From Sporichthya brevicatena (GTDB lineage Bacteria; Actinomycetota; Actinomycetes; Sporichthyales; Sporichthyaceae), in assembly GCF_039525035.1 (NCBI RefSeq), contig NZ_BAAAHE010000050.1, positions 36,407-70,718 of the forward strand: 34,312 nt of DNA. The letters are read 5' to 3'. Shown piece after piece: positions 27,190 through 34,312 of the stretch (positions are counted from its first letter, which is position 1; each line of letters opens with the position of its first letter). Made by a program: the position numbers and the translations under genes. The notes beneath the pieces were generated by a model that was not told where the DNA came from, did no database searches, and worked only from the letters and a program-made list of their open reading frames with translations.

Positions 27190-27228
27190 CGGACTACCCC
27201 CCGGCGCTCAACCTAGTGCGGCCCGACC

Positions 27229-28077
27229 CTACGGGCGTGGCTTGTGCGCGGCGATGCGGGCGAAATCACCGACGTCGAGGGCCTCCCCGCGCGCGGTCGG
27301 GTCGACACCCGCAGCTTCGAGCGCGGCGGTCGCGGCCGCGGCCGACCCGGCCCAGCCCGCGAGGGCGGCGCGGAGCATCTTGCGCCTTTGCGCGAACGCG
27401 GCGTCGATCACGGCGAACGTCTCGGAGCGGTCGGCCGCCGGGGGCTCACGCCGCCGCAGCAGCACCAGCCCGGACTCCACCCGCGGCGCCGGCCAGAACA
27501 CCGCCGCTCCGACCGAGCCGGCGCGGCTGACCTCGGCGTACCAGCGCGCCTTCACCGACGGGACGCCGTAGACGCGGCTGCCCGGCGTCGCGGCGAGCCG
27601 TTCCGCCACCTCGGCCTGAACCATCACCAGCGCCCGCGTGAGCGACGGGAACGTCTCCAGCGCGTGCAGGAGAACCGGCACGGCGACGTTGTAGGGCAGG
27701 TTGGCGACCAGGGCGGTCGGTTCCGCGGGCAGGTCGGCCGCGGTGACGCGCAGCGCGTCGGCGGTGAGGACGGCGAGGCGGTCGGCCCGGTCGGGTGCCT
27801 GGGCCGCGACCGTCCCCGGCAGCGCGGCGGCCAGGCGCGGGTCGATCTCGACGGCGACGACGCGGGCGACGGCCGGCAGCAGCGCGAGCGTCAGCGACCC
27901 GAGCCCGGGCCCGACCTCCAGCACCACGTCGGACGGCCCGACCTCGGCGACGCGCACGATCCGCCGCACCGTGTTCGGGTCGATGACGAAGTTCTGCCCC
28001 AGGGTCTTCGTGGGGCTGATCCCGTGCTCGGCGGCGAGCGCGCGGATCTGCGCGGGCCCCAGCAGGCCGTCGCTCAC
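27229..28077 (-). CDS. rsmA: 16S rRNA A1518/A1519 dimethyltransferase (KsgA)
   Basis: Dimethylates two adjacent adenines near the 3' end of 16S rRNA as a late check in 30S assembly. The 282-residue protein has the N-terminal [10 protein letters not shown] motif, SAM motif [18 protein letters not shown] (51-67), the [10 protein letters not shown] acidic loop, and the catalytic [12 protein letters not shown] at 126. C-terminal helices include [13 protein letters not shown] and the [20 protein letters not shown] signature. Its GTG start is only 29 bases from the divergent peptidase E start, so its promoter must lie in that gap or inside the peptidase gene. In Mycobacterium it directly follows rpfB; here a gene on the other strand intervenes. 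Confidence 0.96.
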   Translation of the reverse strand: MSDGLLGPAQIRALAAEHGISPTKTLGQNFVIDPNTVRRIVRVAEVGPSDVVLEVGPGLGSLTLALLPAVARVVAVEIDPRLAAALPGTVAAQAPDRADRLAVLTADALRVTAADLPAEPTALVANLPYNVAVPVLLHALETFPSLTRALVMVQAEVAERLAATPGSRVYGVPSVKARWYAEVSRAGSVGAAVFWPAPRVESGLVLLRRREPPAADRSETFAVIDAAFAQRRKMLRAALAGWAGSAAAATAALEAAGVDPTARGEALDVGDFARIAAHKPRP

Positions 28078-28094
28078 GTGCGCTCCGATCCCCG

Positions 28095-28100
28095 TACGTT
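28095..28100 (+). promoter_or_regulatory. Putative -10 box of the peptidase E gene
   Basis: TACGTT fits the TAnnnT -10 pattern and is separated from the ATG at 28107 by 6 bases, predicting a leaderless transcript. No good -35 is visible. The whole divergent gap (28078-28106) is 29 bases. Confidence 0.4.
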
Positions 28101-28106
28101 TCCCTC

Positions 28107-28832
28107 ATGCCTGCAGACGCGCCCACCATTCTGGCCACCAGCGGCGGCCTTCGCCTCGGCCACCGCACCCGCTACGAGTTCTCCCCGCTCACCGAGTACG
28201 CCGTCGAGCTCGCCGGCGTCACCGGCCGGGCCCCGCGGATCTGTCTGCTCACGACCGCGCTCGGCGACGACCGCGCGATGCTCACCCTGCTCTACGAGGC
28301 CGCCCAGGTCGCCGGCTGGGTGCCCAGCCACCTCGCGCTGTTCCCGATGCCGAACGCCCCGGACATCACCGCCCACCTGCTCGAGCAGGACGTGATCTGG
28401 GTCGCCGGCGGCAGCGTGGCGGGCCTGCTGGCGATGTGGCGCCTGCACGGCGTCGACGACGCGATGCGGGCGGCCTGGGAGGCCGGCGTCGTCCTGACCG
28501 GCGTCAGCGCGGGTTCGCTGTGCTGGCACGTCGGTGGGACGACCGACTCCTTCGGCCCGGACCTGCGGCCGGTCACGAACGGCCTCGCCCTGCTCCCGTT
28601 CTCCAACGGCGTCCACTACGACTCCGAGGAGCAGCGCCGGCCGTTGTTCCACCGCCTCGTCGCCGACGGGACGTTGCCGGACGGCTACGCGACCTCCGAC
28701 GGCGCCGGCCTGCTCTACCGCGGCACCGAGTTCGTCGAGGCCCTGATCGAACGCGACGGCGCGGCCGCCTACTCCGTTGCCGGATCCGGCGGCCGCGCCG
28801 TGGAGACGCAGTTGGACGTGCGTCGGCTCTGA
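28107..28832 (+). CDS. Peptidase E-like protein (S51 family)
   Basis: A 241-residue serine peptidase-like protein of the S51/dipeptidase E group, whose characterised members cleave N-terminal Asp-Xaa dipeptides; related cyanophycinases share the fold. The nucleophile elbow is GVSAGSLCWH with Ser134. Other family features are ILATSGGLR at the start, WVAGGSVAGLLAMWR (the GGN-like oxyanion region) and FSNGVHYDSEEQRRPLFHRLV. There is no signal peptide, so it is cytoplasmic. It lies on the plus strand between rsmA and rpfB, divergent from the first and convergent with the second (30 bases between stops), which breaks a conserved gene pair. No ribosome binding site precedes the ATG, in line with leaderless expression. 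Confidence 0.88.
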   Translation: MPADAPTILATSGGLRLGHRTRYEFSPLTEYAVELAGVTGRAPRICLLTTALGDDRAMLTLLYEAAQVAGWVPSHLALFPMPNAPDITAHLLEQDVIWVAGGSVAGLLAMWRLHGVDDAMRAAWEAGVVLTGVSAGSLCWHVGGTTDSFGPDLRPVTNGLALLPFSNGVHYDSEEQRRPLFHRLVADGTLPDGYATSDGAGLLYRGTEFVEALIERDGAAAYSVAGSGGRAVETQLDVRRL

Positions 28833-28862
28833 CCTACTGACAGGCCTTCGACTGACGAGGCG

Positions 28863-30014
28863 TCAGCTGAAGAGCCGTCGGCCGCACACCGGCCAGGGGC
28901 TCGCGCCGCGCTGCTTGTAGAGCAGCTGAGCACGGTAGGTCTGCTCCTCCGCCGGGGCCTGGTGCGGAAGGCCCTTGCCTCCCACCGAGCGCCACGTGGC
29001 GGCGTTGAACTGGTAGAGCCCGTAGTACGGACCGGCCGGGTTCACCGCACGCGGGTTCCCACCCGACTCGCACTGCGCGAGCGCGGCCCAGTTCAGGTTC
29101 TCGGCGCCGGTGCGGCCGTACTGGCCCGCCTTGGTGCCGACGCGCACGACCTGCTCGACCGGCTCCTTGAGGACCCGGCTGGAGACGGTGCTGCGCTTGG
29201 CGACCTTGCCGTCCTTGCTGATCAGGTCGACCGTCATCTCCTTGACGCCCTTGACGCCCTTCTTGACGATCTTCGTCTCACCGAAGTACATCGTCCGGTC
29301 CTTGATCTCGCGGACCGTGAAGGGAATGTCGACCTTCACCGTGATGCGCTTCGAGTCGACGCGGACGACGCGGATCGTGGAGCCGTCCTTCGGAGCGGCG
29401 TCGAGCTTCGGGCCGACCTCGTCGAGGGCGCCGAGCGAGATGCCGGCCTCGAGGAGGACCTGGCGGACGCTGGTCGCGACCGTCGAGAGCTCGCGGGTTT
29501 TGCCGTCCGCGACGACCGTGACGTCGCGCGGGGTGAGGACGCGGAGCTTGAGGCCCTCGCGACCGATCGCGGAGGACCGCGACGCGGAGACGTACATGTT
29601 GTCGTCGCGCAGCCCGAGTTCGCTCAGGGCGGCGTTGACGCTGGTGGCCGTGACCCACACGCGCCGGGTGGCGCCGTCGACCTCGAGGTCGATCGGGCGA
29701 CCGAAGCGGATCGCGATGCGCTGACCCTCCGCGACCGGACGGTCGAGCGGGGGAACCACGACGTCGTGCTCGGTGACCTTGATGCCCTCGCGCTCGAGGA
29801 CTCCGGCGACGGTCCCGGCGAAGGTGTGCACCTTCTTCGTCTCACCGTCGACGGTCAGCTCGATGGTCTTGTCGAAGCTGACGAAAGCCGTCACACCCAC
29901 CACCATCGCGGCCACGATCGCCGCGTGAATGGCCCACTGACGGCGACGCCGCACCTTTCCGGCGGGCGGCGTCGGCATCTGCGCGGGGGCAGACGTCGGC
30001 TCAGATGTATGCAC
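28863..30014 (-). CDS. rpfB: Resuscitation-promoting factor RpfB
   Basis: A cell-surface muralytic enzyme that helps dormant cells resume growth by cleaving peptidoglycan. The 383-residue protein has the full RpfB layout: a short cytoplasmic tail ending KVRRRRQ, a membrane anchor (28-45), three DUF348 repeats (about 50-105, 106-160, 163-220; each with a VTVDG-like strand and a VxxxLxxxGI helix), a G5 domain (about 229-294) and the Rpf catalytic domain (307-378). The last shows NWAALAQCESGGNPRAVNP with catalytic Glu316, YYGLYQFNAATW, and a Cys315-Cys377 pair (PWPVC). The GTG start has GGAG 4 bases upstream. A 455-base leader separates it from tatD. Order metG-tatD-rpfB matches Mycobacterium. 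Confidence 0.96.
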   Translation of the reverse strand: MHTSEPTSAPAQMPTPPAGKVRRRRQWAIHAAIVAAMVVGVTAFVSFDKTIELTVDGETKKVHTFAGTVAGVLEREGIKVTEHDVVVPPLDRPVAEGQRIAIRFGRPIDLEVDGATRRVWVTATSVNAALSELGLRDDNMYVSASRSSAIGREGLKLRVLTPRDVTVVADGKTRELSTVATSVRQVLLEAGISLGALDEVGPKLDAAPKDGSTIRVVRVDSKRITVKVDIPFTVREIKDRTMYFGETKIVKKGVKGVKEMTVDLISKDGKVAKRSTVSSRVLKEPVEQVVRVGTKAGQYGRTGAENLNWAALAQCESGGNPRAVNPAGPYYGLYQFNAATWRSVGGKGLPHQAPAEEQTYRAQLLYKQRGASPWPVCGRRLFS

Positions 30015-30185
30015 GGTGCTCCAGACGTCGAGCTACCCGGGCACGGTGGTCCCGGTTCCACTCGGCCCCGCCGGCCTCGGCGCGGGCGCCGGTACCGGGG
30101 TGGGAAGGGCTCTGCGATCCCGGGCCAGTACTCCGATCCCGGCCACTGAGCGCAGGACGATAAGCACCGACTTCGCTGCCTGGCA

Positions 30186-30213
30186 AACCGCTGAGAGCGC
30201 TCTCCCGGCGGTT
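30186..30213. promoter_or_regulatory. Nested dyad/hairpin in the rpfB leader
   Basis: GAGAGCGCTCTC (30193-30204) is a perfect 12-base palindrome, flanked by AACCGC (30186-30191) and GCGGTT (30208-30213), an almost symmetric outer arm pair. On the minus strand it is followed by TTGCC. It could be a terminator/anti-terminator stem of the leader or a dimeric protein site. Confidence 0.5.
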
Positions 30214-30302
30214 CGGCGCGCAAAAACGGCGCTCCTGGCGACGAGTCATGGGCACGACGTTACGAGTTGGTCTCGGGCGTGTCCGAGGCGCTCAGAACAC
30301 AA

Positions 30303-30391
30303 TTCCCCTGGACTTTGCCGGTCTTTGGGTCTTGATCGACACCAAATGCAAGTCCGATTCAGGTCTTTTGTTGACCTTTCGACCTGGGGAA
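30303..30391 (-). ncRNA. Candidate structured RNA (three-way junction) upstream of rpfB
   Basis: Four nested helices can form without conflict. P1 closes the element: TTCCCC (30303-30308) with GGGGAA (30386-30391). P2 is AGGTC (30361-30365) with GACCT (30373-30377). P3 is GGACTT plus GC (30310-30318, one bulge) with GCAAGTCC (30348-30355). P4, above P3, is TTTGGGTC (30324-30331) with GACaCCAAA (30338-30346). It lies about 290 bases before the rpfB start. It matches no riboswitch class I could recognise, including the c-di-AMP ydaO class. Confidence 0.45.
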
Positions 30392-30469
30392 AACGGTGCG
30401 AGATACCTCACGGACGCAATTCGGCCCAAACGGCCCAATTCGCCGCCCCCGTCAGGGATCTACCGCCGG

Positions 30470-31315
30470 TCAGAACGGGCCGAACATCCGCTCCGTGGTG
30501 GCCGCGAGGGCGGCGCCGAGCTCGTTGGGGTCCTCGCCCCTGACCTGCGCCATCGCCCGCACCGTCAACGGAATCAGGTACGGCGCGTTGGGCCGGCCGC
30601 GGAACGGCAGGGGGGTCAGGAACGGGGCGTCGGTCTCGACCAGGAGCAGGTCCCGCGGCGCGAAGGCCAGCGCGTCGCGCAGGTGCTGGTTCGCCTTGTA
30701 CGTGACATTGCCTGCGAACGACAGAACGTACCCCGCGTCGGCGCAGGTGCGGGCCATCCCGACGTCGCCGGAGTAGCAGTGGAAGACGACTCGCTCCGGG
30801 GCGCCCTCTTCGCGCAGAATGCGCAGCACATCTGAGTGGGCGTCACGATCGTGGATCACCAGGGTTTTCCCGTGTCGCTTGGCGATCTCGATGTGGCGAC
30901 GGAACGACTCCTGCTGGACGGCGTGGTCGTGCTCGCCCTCGGTACGGAAGTAGTCCAGACCGGTCTCCCCGATCCCTCGGACCTCCGGACGCGCGGCGAA
31001 GTGGTCGATCTCGGCGAGCGCGGCATCGAGGTCCGCCAGACGCGGCGCCTCGTTGGGGTGCAGCGCGACCGTCGCCCACACCGCGTCGTGCTCGGCCGCG
31101 ACGTCCGCCGCCCACAGCGAGGACGGGACGTCGATGCCGATCTGAATCAGCGTCGGGACGCCCACCGCGGTCGCGGCCGCGACCGCCGCCGCGACCTCGG
31201 GCTCCTGCAGGTCCAGGTGCGTGTGCGCGTCGGGGACCGGAACCTCGAGCGGCTCCGGGGCCGGGGGCACGTCCTCGTGGGGTTCCTTGCCGTCCCGGCG
31301 TGAGCGGACCGCCAT
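30470..31315 (-). CDS. tatD: TatD family metal-dependent hydrolase (deoxyribonuclease-like)
   Basis: TatD proteins are amidohydrolase-fold nucleases with 3'-exonuclease activity linked to DNA repair or decay. The 281 residues contain the metal motif DAHTHLD (His31, His33), ALHPNEAP, GETGLDYFRTEG with the bridging Glu, VIHDRDAHSD, VFHCYSGD and LLLVETDAPFLTP followed by RGRPNAP. The first 25 residues are a polar extension before the fold. Its ATG shares one base with the metG stop codon (TGATG), so translation is coupled. metG-tatD-rpfB is a conserved actinobacterial order. Confidence 0.95.
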   Translation of the reverse strand: MAVRSRRDGKEPHEDVPPAPEPLEVPVPDAHTHLDLQEPEVAAAVAAATAVGVPTLIQIGIDVPSSLWAADVAAEHDAVWATVALHPNEAPRLADLDAALAEIDHFAARPEVRGIGETGLDYFRTEGEHDHAVQQESFRRHIEIAKRHGKTLVIHDRDAHSDVLRILREEGAPERVVFHCYSGDVGMARTCADAGYVLSFAGNVTYKANQHLRDALAFAPRDLLLVETDAPFLTPLPFRGRPNAPYLIPLTVRAMAQVRGEDPNELGAALAATTERMFGPF

Positions 31316-33120
31316 CAGTCGCCGGCCTCCAGGCGCGCGAGTTCCTCCTCGACGATCGAGGCGTCGAGCTTGGTGAAGATCGGCTTCGGCGGCTCGAGCT
31401 TGGTGCCGGCAGCGATCGGGCGCGACGCCCAGACCGCGGACGCGGACGCGTAGTCCCCGCGCAGCACCGCGTAGTCGTCGTTGCCCTCCTCCGACACCTC
31501 GTCGATGCGCGGCGTCGGCGCCCAGACGTCGGAGTTGCCGAGCAGCTCATGCACCTTCTGCGAGCTGTGCGGCAGGAACGGCGTCAGCAGCGCCTTGCAG
31601 TCGTCGACCAGCTGCAGCGCGGTGTGGAGGATCGTCGCCTGGCGGGCCCTGTTCTCCTCGCCCTCCTTGAGCTTCCACGGCGCGGTGTCCGACAGGTACT
31701 TGTTCGCCGCCGCGACGACCGTCATCGCCTCGGTGATCGCCGCCTTCTGCCGCGACCGGTTGAGCAGCTCGCCGACGGGACCGAACGCGGCCTTCGCGGT
31801 CGCGAGCACCTCGCGGTCGACGTCGAGGAGCTCGCCGGGCTGCGGGATCTCCCCGAAGTTCTTCGCGGCCATCGAGATCGACCGGTTGACCAGGTTGCCC
31901 CAGCCCGCGACGAGCTCGTCGTTGTTGCGGCGCAGGAACTCGTCCCAGGTGAAGTTGGTGTCAGAGGTCTCCGGGCCGGCGACGGCGAGGTAGTACCGCA
32001 GCGCGTCGGCGTCGTACCGGGCGAGGAAGTCCTTGACGAAGATGACGACCGAGCGCGAGGAGGAGAACTTCTTGCCCTCCATCGTCAGGTACTCGCTGGA
32101 GACGACCTCGCTGGGGAGGTTGAGCGCGCCGAGCTCACCCGGCGTCCCGCCCTTGTCGCCCCGGCCCGAGTAGCCGAGCAGCAGCGCCGGCCAGATCACC
32201 GAGTGGAAGACGACGTTGTCCTTGCCCATGAAGTAGTAGGCCTCGGCGTCGGGGTTGTGCCACCAGGCCTTCCACGCGTCCGGGTCGCCGGAGCGGCGCG
32301 CCCACTCGACGCTCGCCGACAGGTAGCCGATGACCGCGTCGAACCAGACGTACAGGCGCTTGTCGTTGCGGTCCTGCCACCCCTCGAGCGGGACGGGAAC
32401 GCCCCAGTCGATGTCGCGGGTGATCGCGCGCGGGCGCAGGTCGTCGACGAGGTTGAGGCTGAACTTGAGGACGTTGGGACGCCAGTCCCCGCCCTTGGAC
32501 TGCAGCCAGGACCCCAGCGCGTTCGCGAACGCCGGCAGGTCGAGGAAGTAGTGCTCCTCCTCGACGAACCGCGGCGTCTCGCCGTTGATCTTGCTGACCG
32601 GGTTGATCAGGTCGGCCGGGTCGAGCTGGTTGCCGCAGTTGTCGCACTGGTCGCCGCGCGCCCCGTCGTACCCGCAGATCGGGCAGGTGCCCTCGATGTA
32701 GCGGTCGGGCAGCGTCCGGCCGGTCGACGGCGAGACCGCGCCCATCATCGTCTTCGGAACGACGTACCCGTTGCGGTGCAGCCCGCGGAAGATCTCCTGC
32801 GCGATCGCGTAGTGGTTCCGCGTGCTCGTGCGGGTGAACAGGTCGTAGGTCAGACCGAGCCCGCGCAGGTCCTCGGTGATGACCTTGTTGTAGCGGTCGG
32901 CCAGCCCCTTGGGGGTGAGCCCCTCCTTGTCGGCCGCGACCAGGATCGGCGTCCCGTGCTCGTCCGTCCCGCTCACCATCAGGACGTTGTTCCCGGCCAT
33001 CCGCTGGTACCGGCTGAAGACGTCCGACGGGACGCCGAACCCGGCGACGTGTCCGATGTGCCGCGGTCCGCTCGCGTACGGCCACGCGACCGCGGTGAGG
33101 ATGTGACGGGGGGAAGCCAT
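31315..33120 (-). CDS. metG: Methionyl-tRNA synthetase
   Basis: Charges tRNA-Met with methionine. The 601-residue enzyme shows HIGH at 21-24 (GPRHIGH), [11 protein letters not shown], a zinc knuckle [18 protein letters not shown] in the connective domain, WDAV-like [28 protein letters not shown], and the KMSKS-equivalent KFSSSR. The anticodon-binding helical domain follows ([21 protein letters not shown]). The C-terminal EMAP/Trbp tRNA-binding domain found in some enzymes is absent, as in mycobacteria. The ATG lacks a strong ribosome binding site. A palindrome array lies in the 185 bases upstream, between it and rsmI. Confidence 0.97.
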   Translation of the reverse strand: MASPRHILTAVAWPYASGPRHIGHVAGFGVPSDVFSRYQRMAGNNVLMVSGTDEHGTPILVAADKEGLTPKGLADRYNKVITEDLRGLGLTYDLFTRTSTRNHYAIAQEIFRGLHRNGYVVPKTMMGAVSPSTGRTLPDRYIEGTCPICGYDGARGDQCDNCGNQLDPADLINPVSKINGETPRFVEEEHYFLDLPAFANALGSWLQSKGGDWRPNVLKFSLNLVDDLRPRAITRDIDWGVPVPLEGWQDRNDKRLYVWFDAVIGYLSASVEWARRSGDPDAWKAWWHNPDAEAYYFMGKDNVVFHSVIWPALLLGYSGRGDKGGTPGELGALNLPSEVVSSEYLTMEGKKFSSSRSVVIFVKDFLARYDADALRYYLAVAGPETSDTNFTWDEFLRRNNDELVAGWGNLVNRSISMAAKNFGEIPQPGELLDVDREVLATAKAAFGPVGELLNRSRQKAAITEAMTVVAAANKYLSDTAPWKLKEGEENRARQATILHTALQLVDDCKALLTPFLPHSSQKVHELLGNSDVWAPTPRIDEVSEEGNDDYAVLRGDYASASAVWASRPIAAGTKLEPPKPIFTKLDASIVEEELARLEAGD

Positions 33121-33158
33121 GTGTCGATCCTAGGCGCGGGCCGCCACCCCTTTTGCCC

Positions 33159-33296
33159 GCGGGATGACGTCCCCGGCGTCCCCCTTGTCAGCCCGCCGCA
33201 GGGCTGACACCCACCCGCTGCGGGACGTCATCCCGCAGTGAGCCGTGTCAGCCCGCCGCAGGGCTGACACCCACCCGCTGCGGGACGTCATCCCGC
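33159..33296. repeat. Composite palindrome array C (between rsmI and metG)
   Basis: Two tandem units 60 bases apart are identical over 51 bases (33186-33236 and 33246-33296). Each has P2, TGTCAGCCC-GCCGCA-GGGCTGACA, then P1, CTGCGGGA-CGTCA-TCCCGC. A partial P1 in the opposite orientation, GCGGGATGACGTCCC, lies at 33159-33173. The array is downstream of rsmI and upstream of metG, so it could terminate the first or sit in the leader of the second. Confidence 0.92.
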
Positions 33297-33305
33297 CGGG
33301 AGCGG

Positions 33306-34172
33306 TCAACGGCGCTTGGCGGCGACGACGGCGTCGAAGACATCGCGCTTGGGCAGACCGGCGGCGGCGGCGACGGCGGCGATGGCCTCCTTGCGGGTCT
33401 CGCCGGCGGCCTCGCGATCGGCGACGCGCGCCGCGAGCTCGGCGGGCTCGACGGCGCCGGCCTCGACCGGGGGCGCCCCGGCGACGACGACGGTGATCTC
33501 GCCCCTGACCCCGTCGGCGGCCCAGGCGGCGAGCTCGGCCAGGCCGCCCCGGCGTACCTCCTCGTAGGTCTTGGTCAGCTCACGGCAGACCGCGGCCCGG
33601 CGGTCGGCGCCGAAGGCCTCGGCCATCGCCGCGAGCGACTCGGCGAGCCGGTGCGGCGCCTCGAAGTAGACCGACGTCCGCGGCTCGGCGGCGAGCTCGG
33701 CGAGGCGGGCCCGCCGCTCCCCCGCCTTGCGCGGGAGGAACCCCTCGAAGCAGAACCGGTCGACGGGGAGCCCCGACACCGCGAGCGCGGCCAGGACGGC
33801 GGACGGTCCCGGCACCACCGTCACCCGGATCCCGGCGGTCACGGCCGCGGCGACGAGCCGGAACCCCGGGTCGGAGACCGACGGCATCCCGGCGTCGGTG
33901 ACGAGCAGGACCCGCGCGCCGGCGGTCAGGGCCTCGAGCAGCTCCGGCGTCCGCCCGGCCTCGTTGCCCTCGAAGTAGGAGACGACCCGGCCCGGGACCT
34001 CGACCCCGAGGCCGGCGGCCAGGCGCCGCAGCCGACGGGTGTCCTCGGCCGCGACCACATCCGCGCCCGCGAGCTCGGTCGCGAGCCGCGGCGCCGCGTC
34101 CGCGTAGTCGCCGATCGGCGTCCCCGCGAGCACCAGCACCCCACCCGCGTCCGTCCCGCCCTGTCCCGTCAC
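33306..34172 (-). CDS. rsmI: 16S rRNA 2'-O-methyltransferase RsmI
   Basis: Methylates the ribose of C1402 in 16S rRNA, tuning start-codon decoding. The protein of about 288 residues has the tetrapyrrole-methylase fold: [65 protein letters not shown] and [14 protein letters not shown], then [12 protein letters not shown] and the C-terminal RsmI helical domain ([25 protein letters not shown]). I chose the GTG at 34172, since GGGAGG lies 9 bases before it. An ATG at 34181 directly abuts that site, and an ATG at 34217 falls inside a repeat. Upstream lies a palindromic repeat region reaching the window edge. Confidence 0.95.
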   Translation of the reverse strand: MTGQGGTDAGGVLVLAGTPIGDYADAAPRLATELAGADVVAAEDTRRLRRLAAGLGVEVPGRVVSYFEGNEAGRTPELLEALTAGARVLLVTDAGMPSVSDPGFRLVAAAVTAGIRVTVVPGPSAVLAALAVSGLPVDRFCFEGFLPRKAGERRARLAELAAEPRTSVYFEAPHRLAESLAAMAEAFGADRRAAVCRELTKTYEEVRRGGLAELAAWAADGVRGEITVVVAGAPPVEAGAVEPAELAARVADREAAGETRKEAIAAVAAAAGLPKRDVFDAVVAAKRR

Positions 34173-34207
34173 GGGCCCCATCCTCCCGCCCGGCGACCTC
34201 GCACTCC

Positions 34208-34312
34208 GCTCATGCATGAGCAGGGAGTCGAAATTCGGACATCGCGAGGGCGAATTTCGACCGCCCAGTCATGCAAGAGCCACCTCCCGCTCATGCATGA
34301 GCAGAGCGTCGA
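34208..34312. repeat. Palindromic repeat region at the window edge (rsmI upstream)
   Basis: GCTCATGCATGAGC, a perfect 14-base palindrome, occurs at 34208-34221 and 34289-34302; the 24-mers beginning there agree at 22 positions. A degenerate copy, AGTCATGCAAGAGC, lies at 34267-34280. Between them GTCGAAATTCG (34227-34237) and CGAATTTCGAC (34251-34261) are perfect 11-base arms with a 13-base spacer. The period is 81 bases and the second unit is cut by the window end. Confidence 0.85.

Larger units (their letters stand above)
30015..30469. other. 455-base intergenic region, rpfB leader
   Basis: No credible gene lies in this gap between tatD and rpfB, both on the minus strand. It holds an A/T-richer block (about 30296-30440), a compact foldable element at 30303-30391, a repeated GGCCCAA (30423-30438), and a dyad at 30186-30213. 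The part near rpfB is GC-rich. A promoter, a long 5' UTR and a terminator for metG-tatD must be here; I could not place a convincing promoter. Confidence 0.7.

Noticed and set aside
30015..30469. c-di-AMP (ydaO-type) riboswitch upstream of rpfB
   Set aside because: This class often precedes cell-wall hydrolase genes in actinobacteria, but the ordered conserved blocks do not occur: GCCGAA and GGAACC appear about 190 bases apart and the GGGGUGAAUC-like block is absent.
31300..33207. A long plus-strand open frame opposite metG
   Set aside because: The minus strand encodes a complete methionyl-tRNA synthetase with all motifs. The plus-strand translation is low complexity.
34182..34217. An N-terminal extension of RsmI starting at 34217
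   Set aside because: That ATG lies inside the GCTCATGCATGAGC repeat, and the extra residues match no RsmI N-terminus. The GTG at 34172 has a well-placed ribosome binding site.

Overview
The window is chromosomal DNA of a high-GC, Gram-positive actinobacterium (Actinomycetota). GC is very high throughout, GTG starts are common, start/stop overlaps are frequent, and the gene order matches the actinobacterial core neighbourhood known from Mycobacterium and Streptomyces: metG-tatD-rpfB-rsmA-ispE, then pth-rplY-prs-glmU, tRNA-Gln/TetR, mfd, mazG and eno. I cannot name genus or species.

Left part (1-8112, all minus strand): a probable ftsB-like fragment at the edge, eno, a DUF885 family protein, mazG, a SurA-like lipoprotein and mfd. 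They are tightly packed; mfd-lipoprotein-mazG-DUF885 looks like one transcript. Middle part (8243-15580): a cell-envelope block inserted between mfd and pth. It holds a small lipoprotein, two paralogous secreted lysozyme-like (transglycosylase-like) proteins, a soluble Hanks-type Ser/Thr kinase translationally coupled to a multispan membrane protein and a bifunctional penicillin-binding protein, and an alpha/beta hydrolase. Next (15749-19796, minus) come the housekeeping genes pth, rplY (L25/CTC), prs, glmU and tRNA-Gln(UUG).

Regulatory and accessory part (19812-26239): a TetR regulator beside an acyl-CoA desaturase whose leader carries a near-perfect palindromic operator; a trans-aconitate methyltransferase divergent from a MarR regulator with a textbook operator/promoter overlap; then a lone AbiEi-type winged-helix/DUF559-like nuclease gene bracketed by oppositely oriented arrays of composite palindromes; then an ABC-F ATPase. 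Right part (26256-34172): ispE, rsmA, a divergently inserted peptidase E, rpfB with a 455-bp leader that can fold into a compact three-way junction, tatD, metG, a third palindrome array, and rsmI. The window ends in a different palindromic repeat that runs off the edge.

Functionally the window joins cell-wall synthesis and remodelling (GlmU, PBP, Rpf, lysozyme-like proteins, kinase), ribosome and translation quality (Pth, L25, RsmA, RsmI, MetG, ABC-F), nucleotide hygiene and repair (MazG, Mfd, Prs) and lipid adaptation (desaturase). The least explained signals are the ~60-bp composite palindrome arrays with the gene they flank, and the structured rpfB leader.
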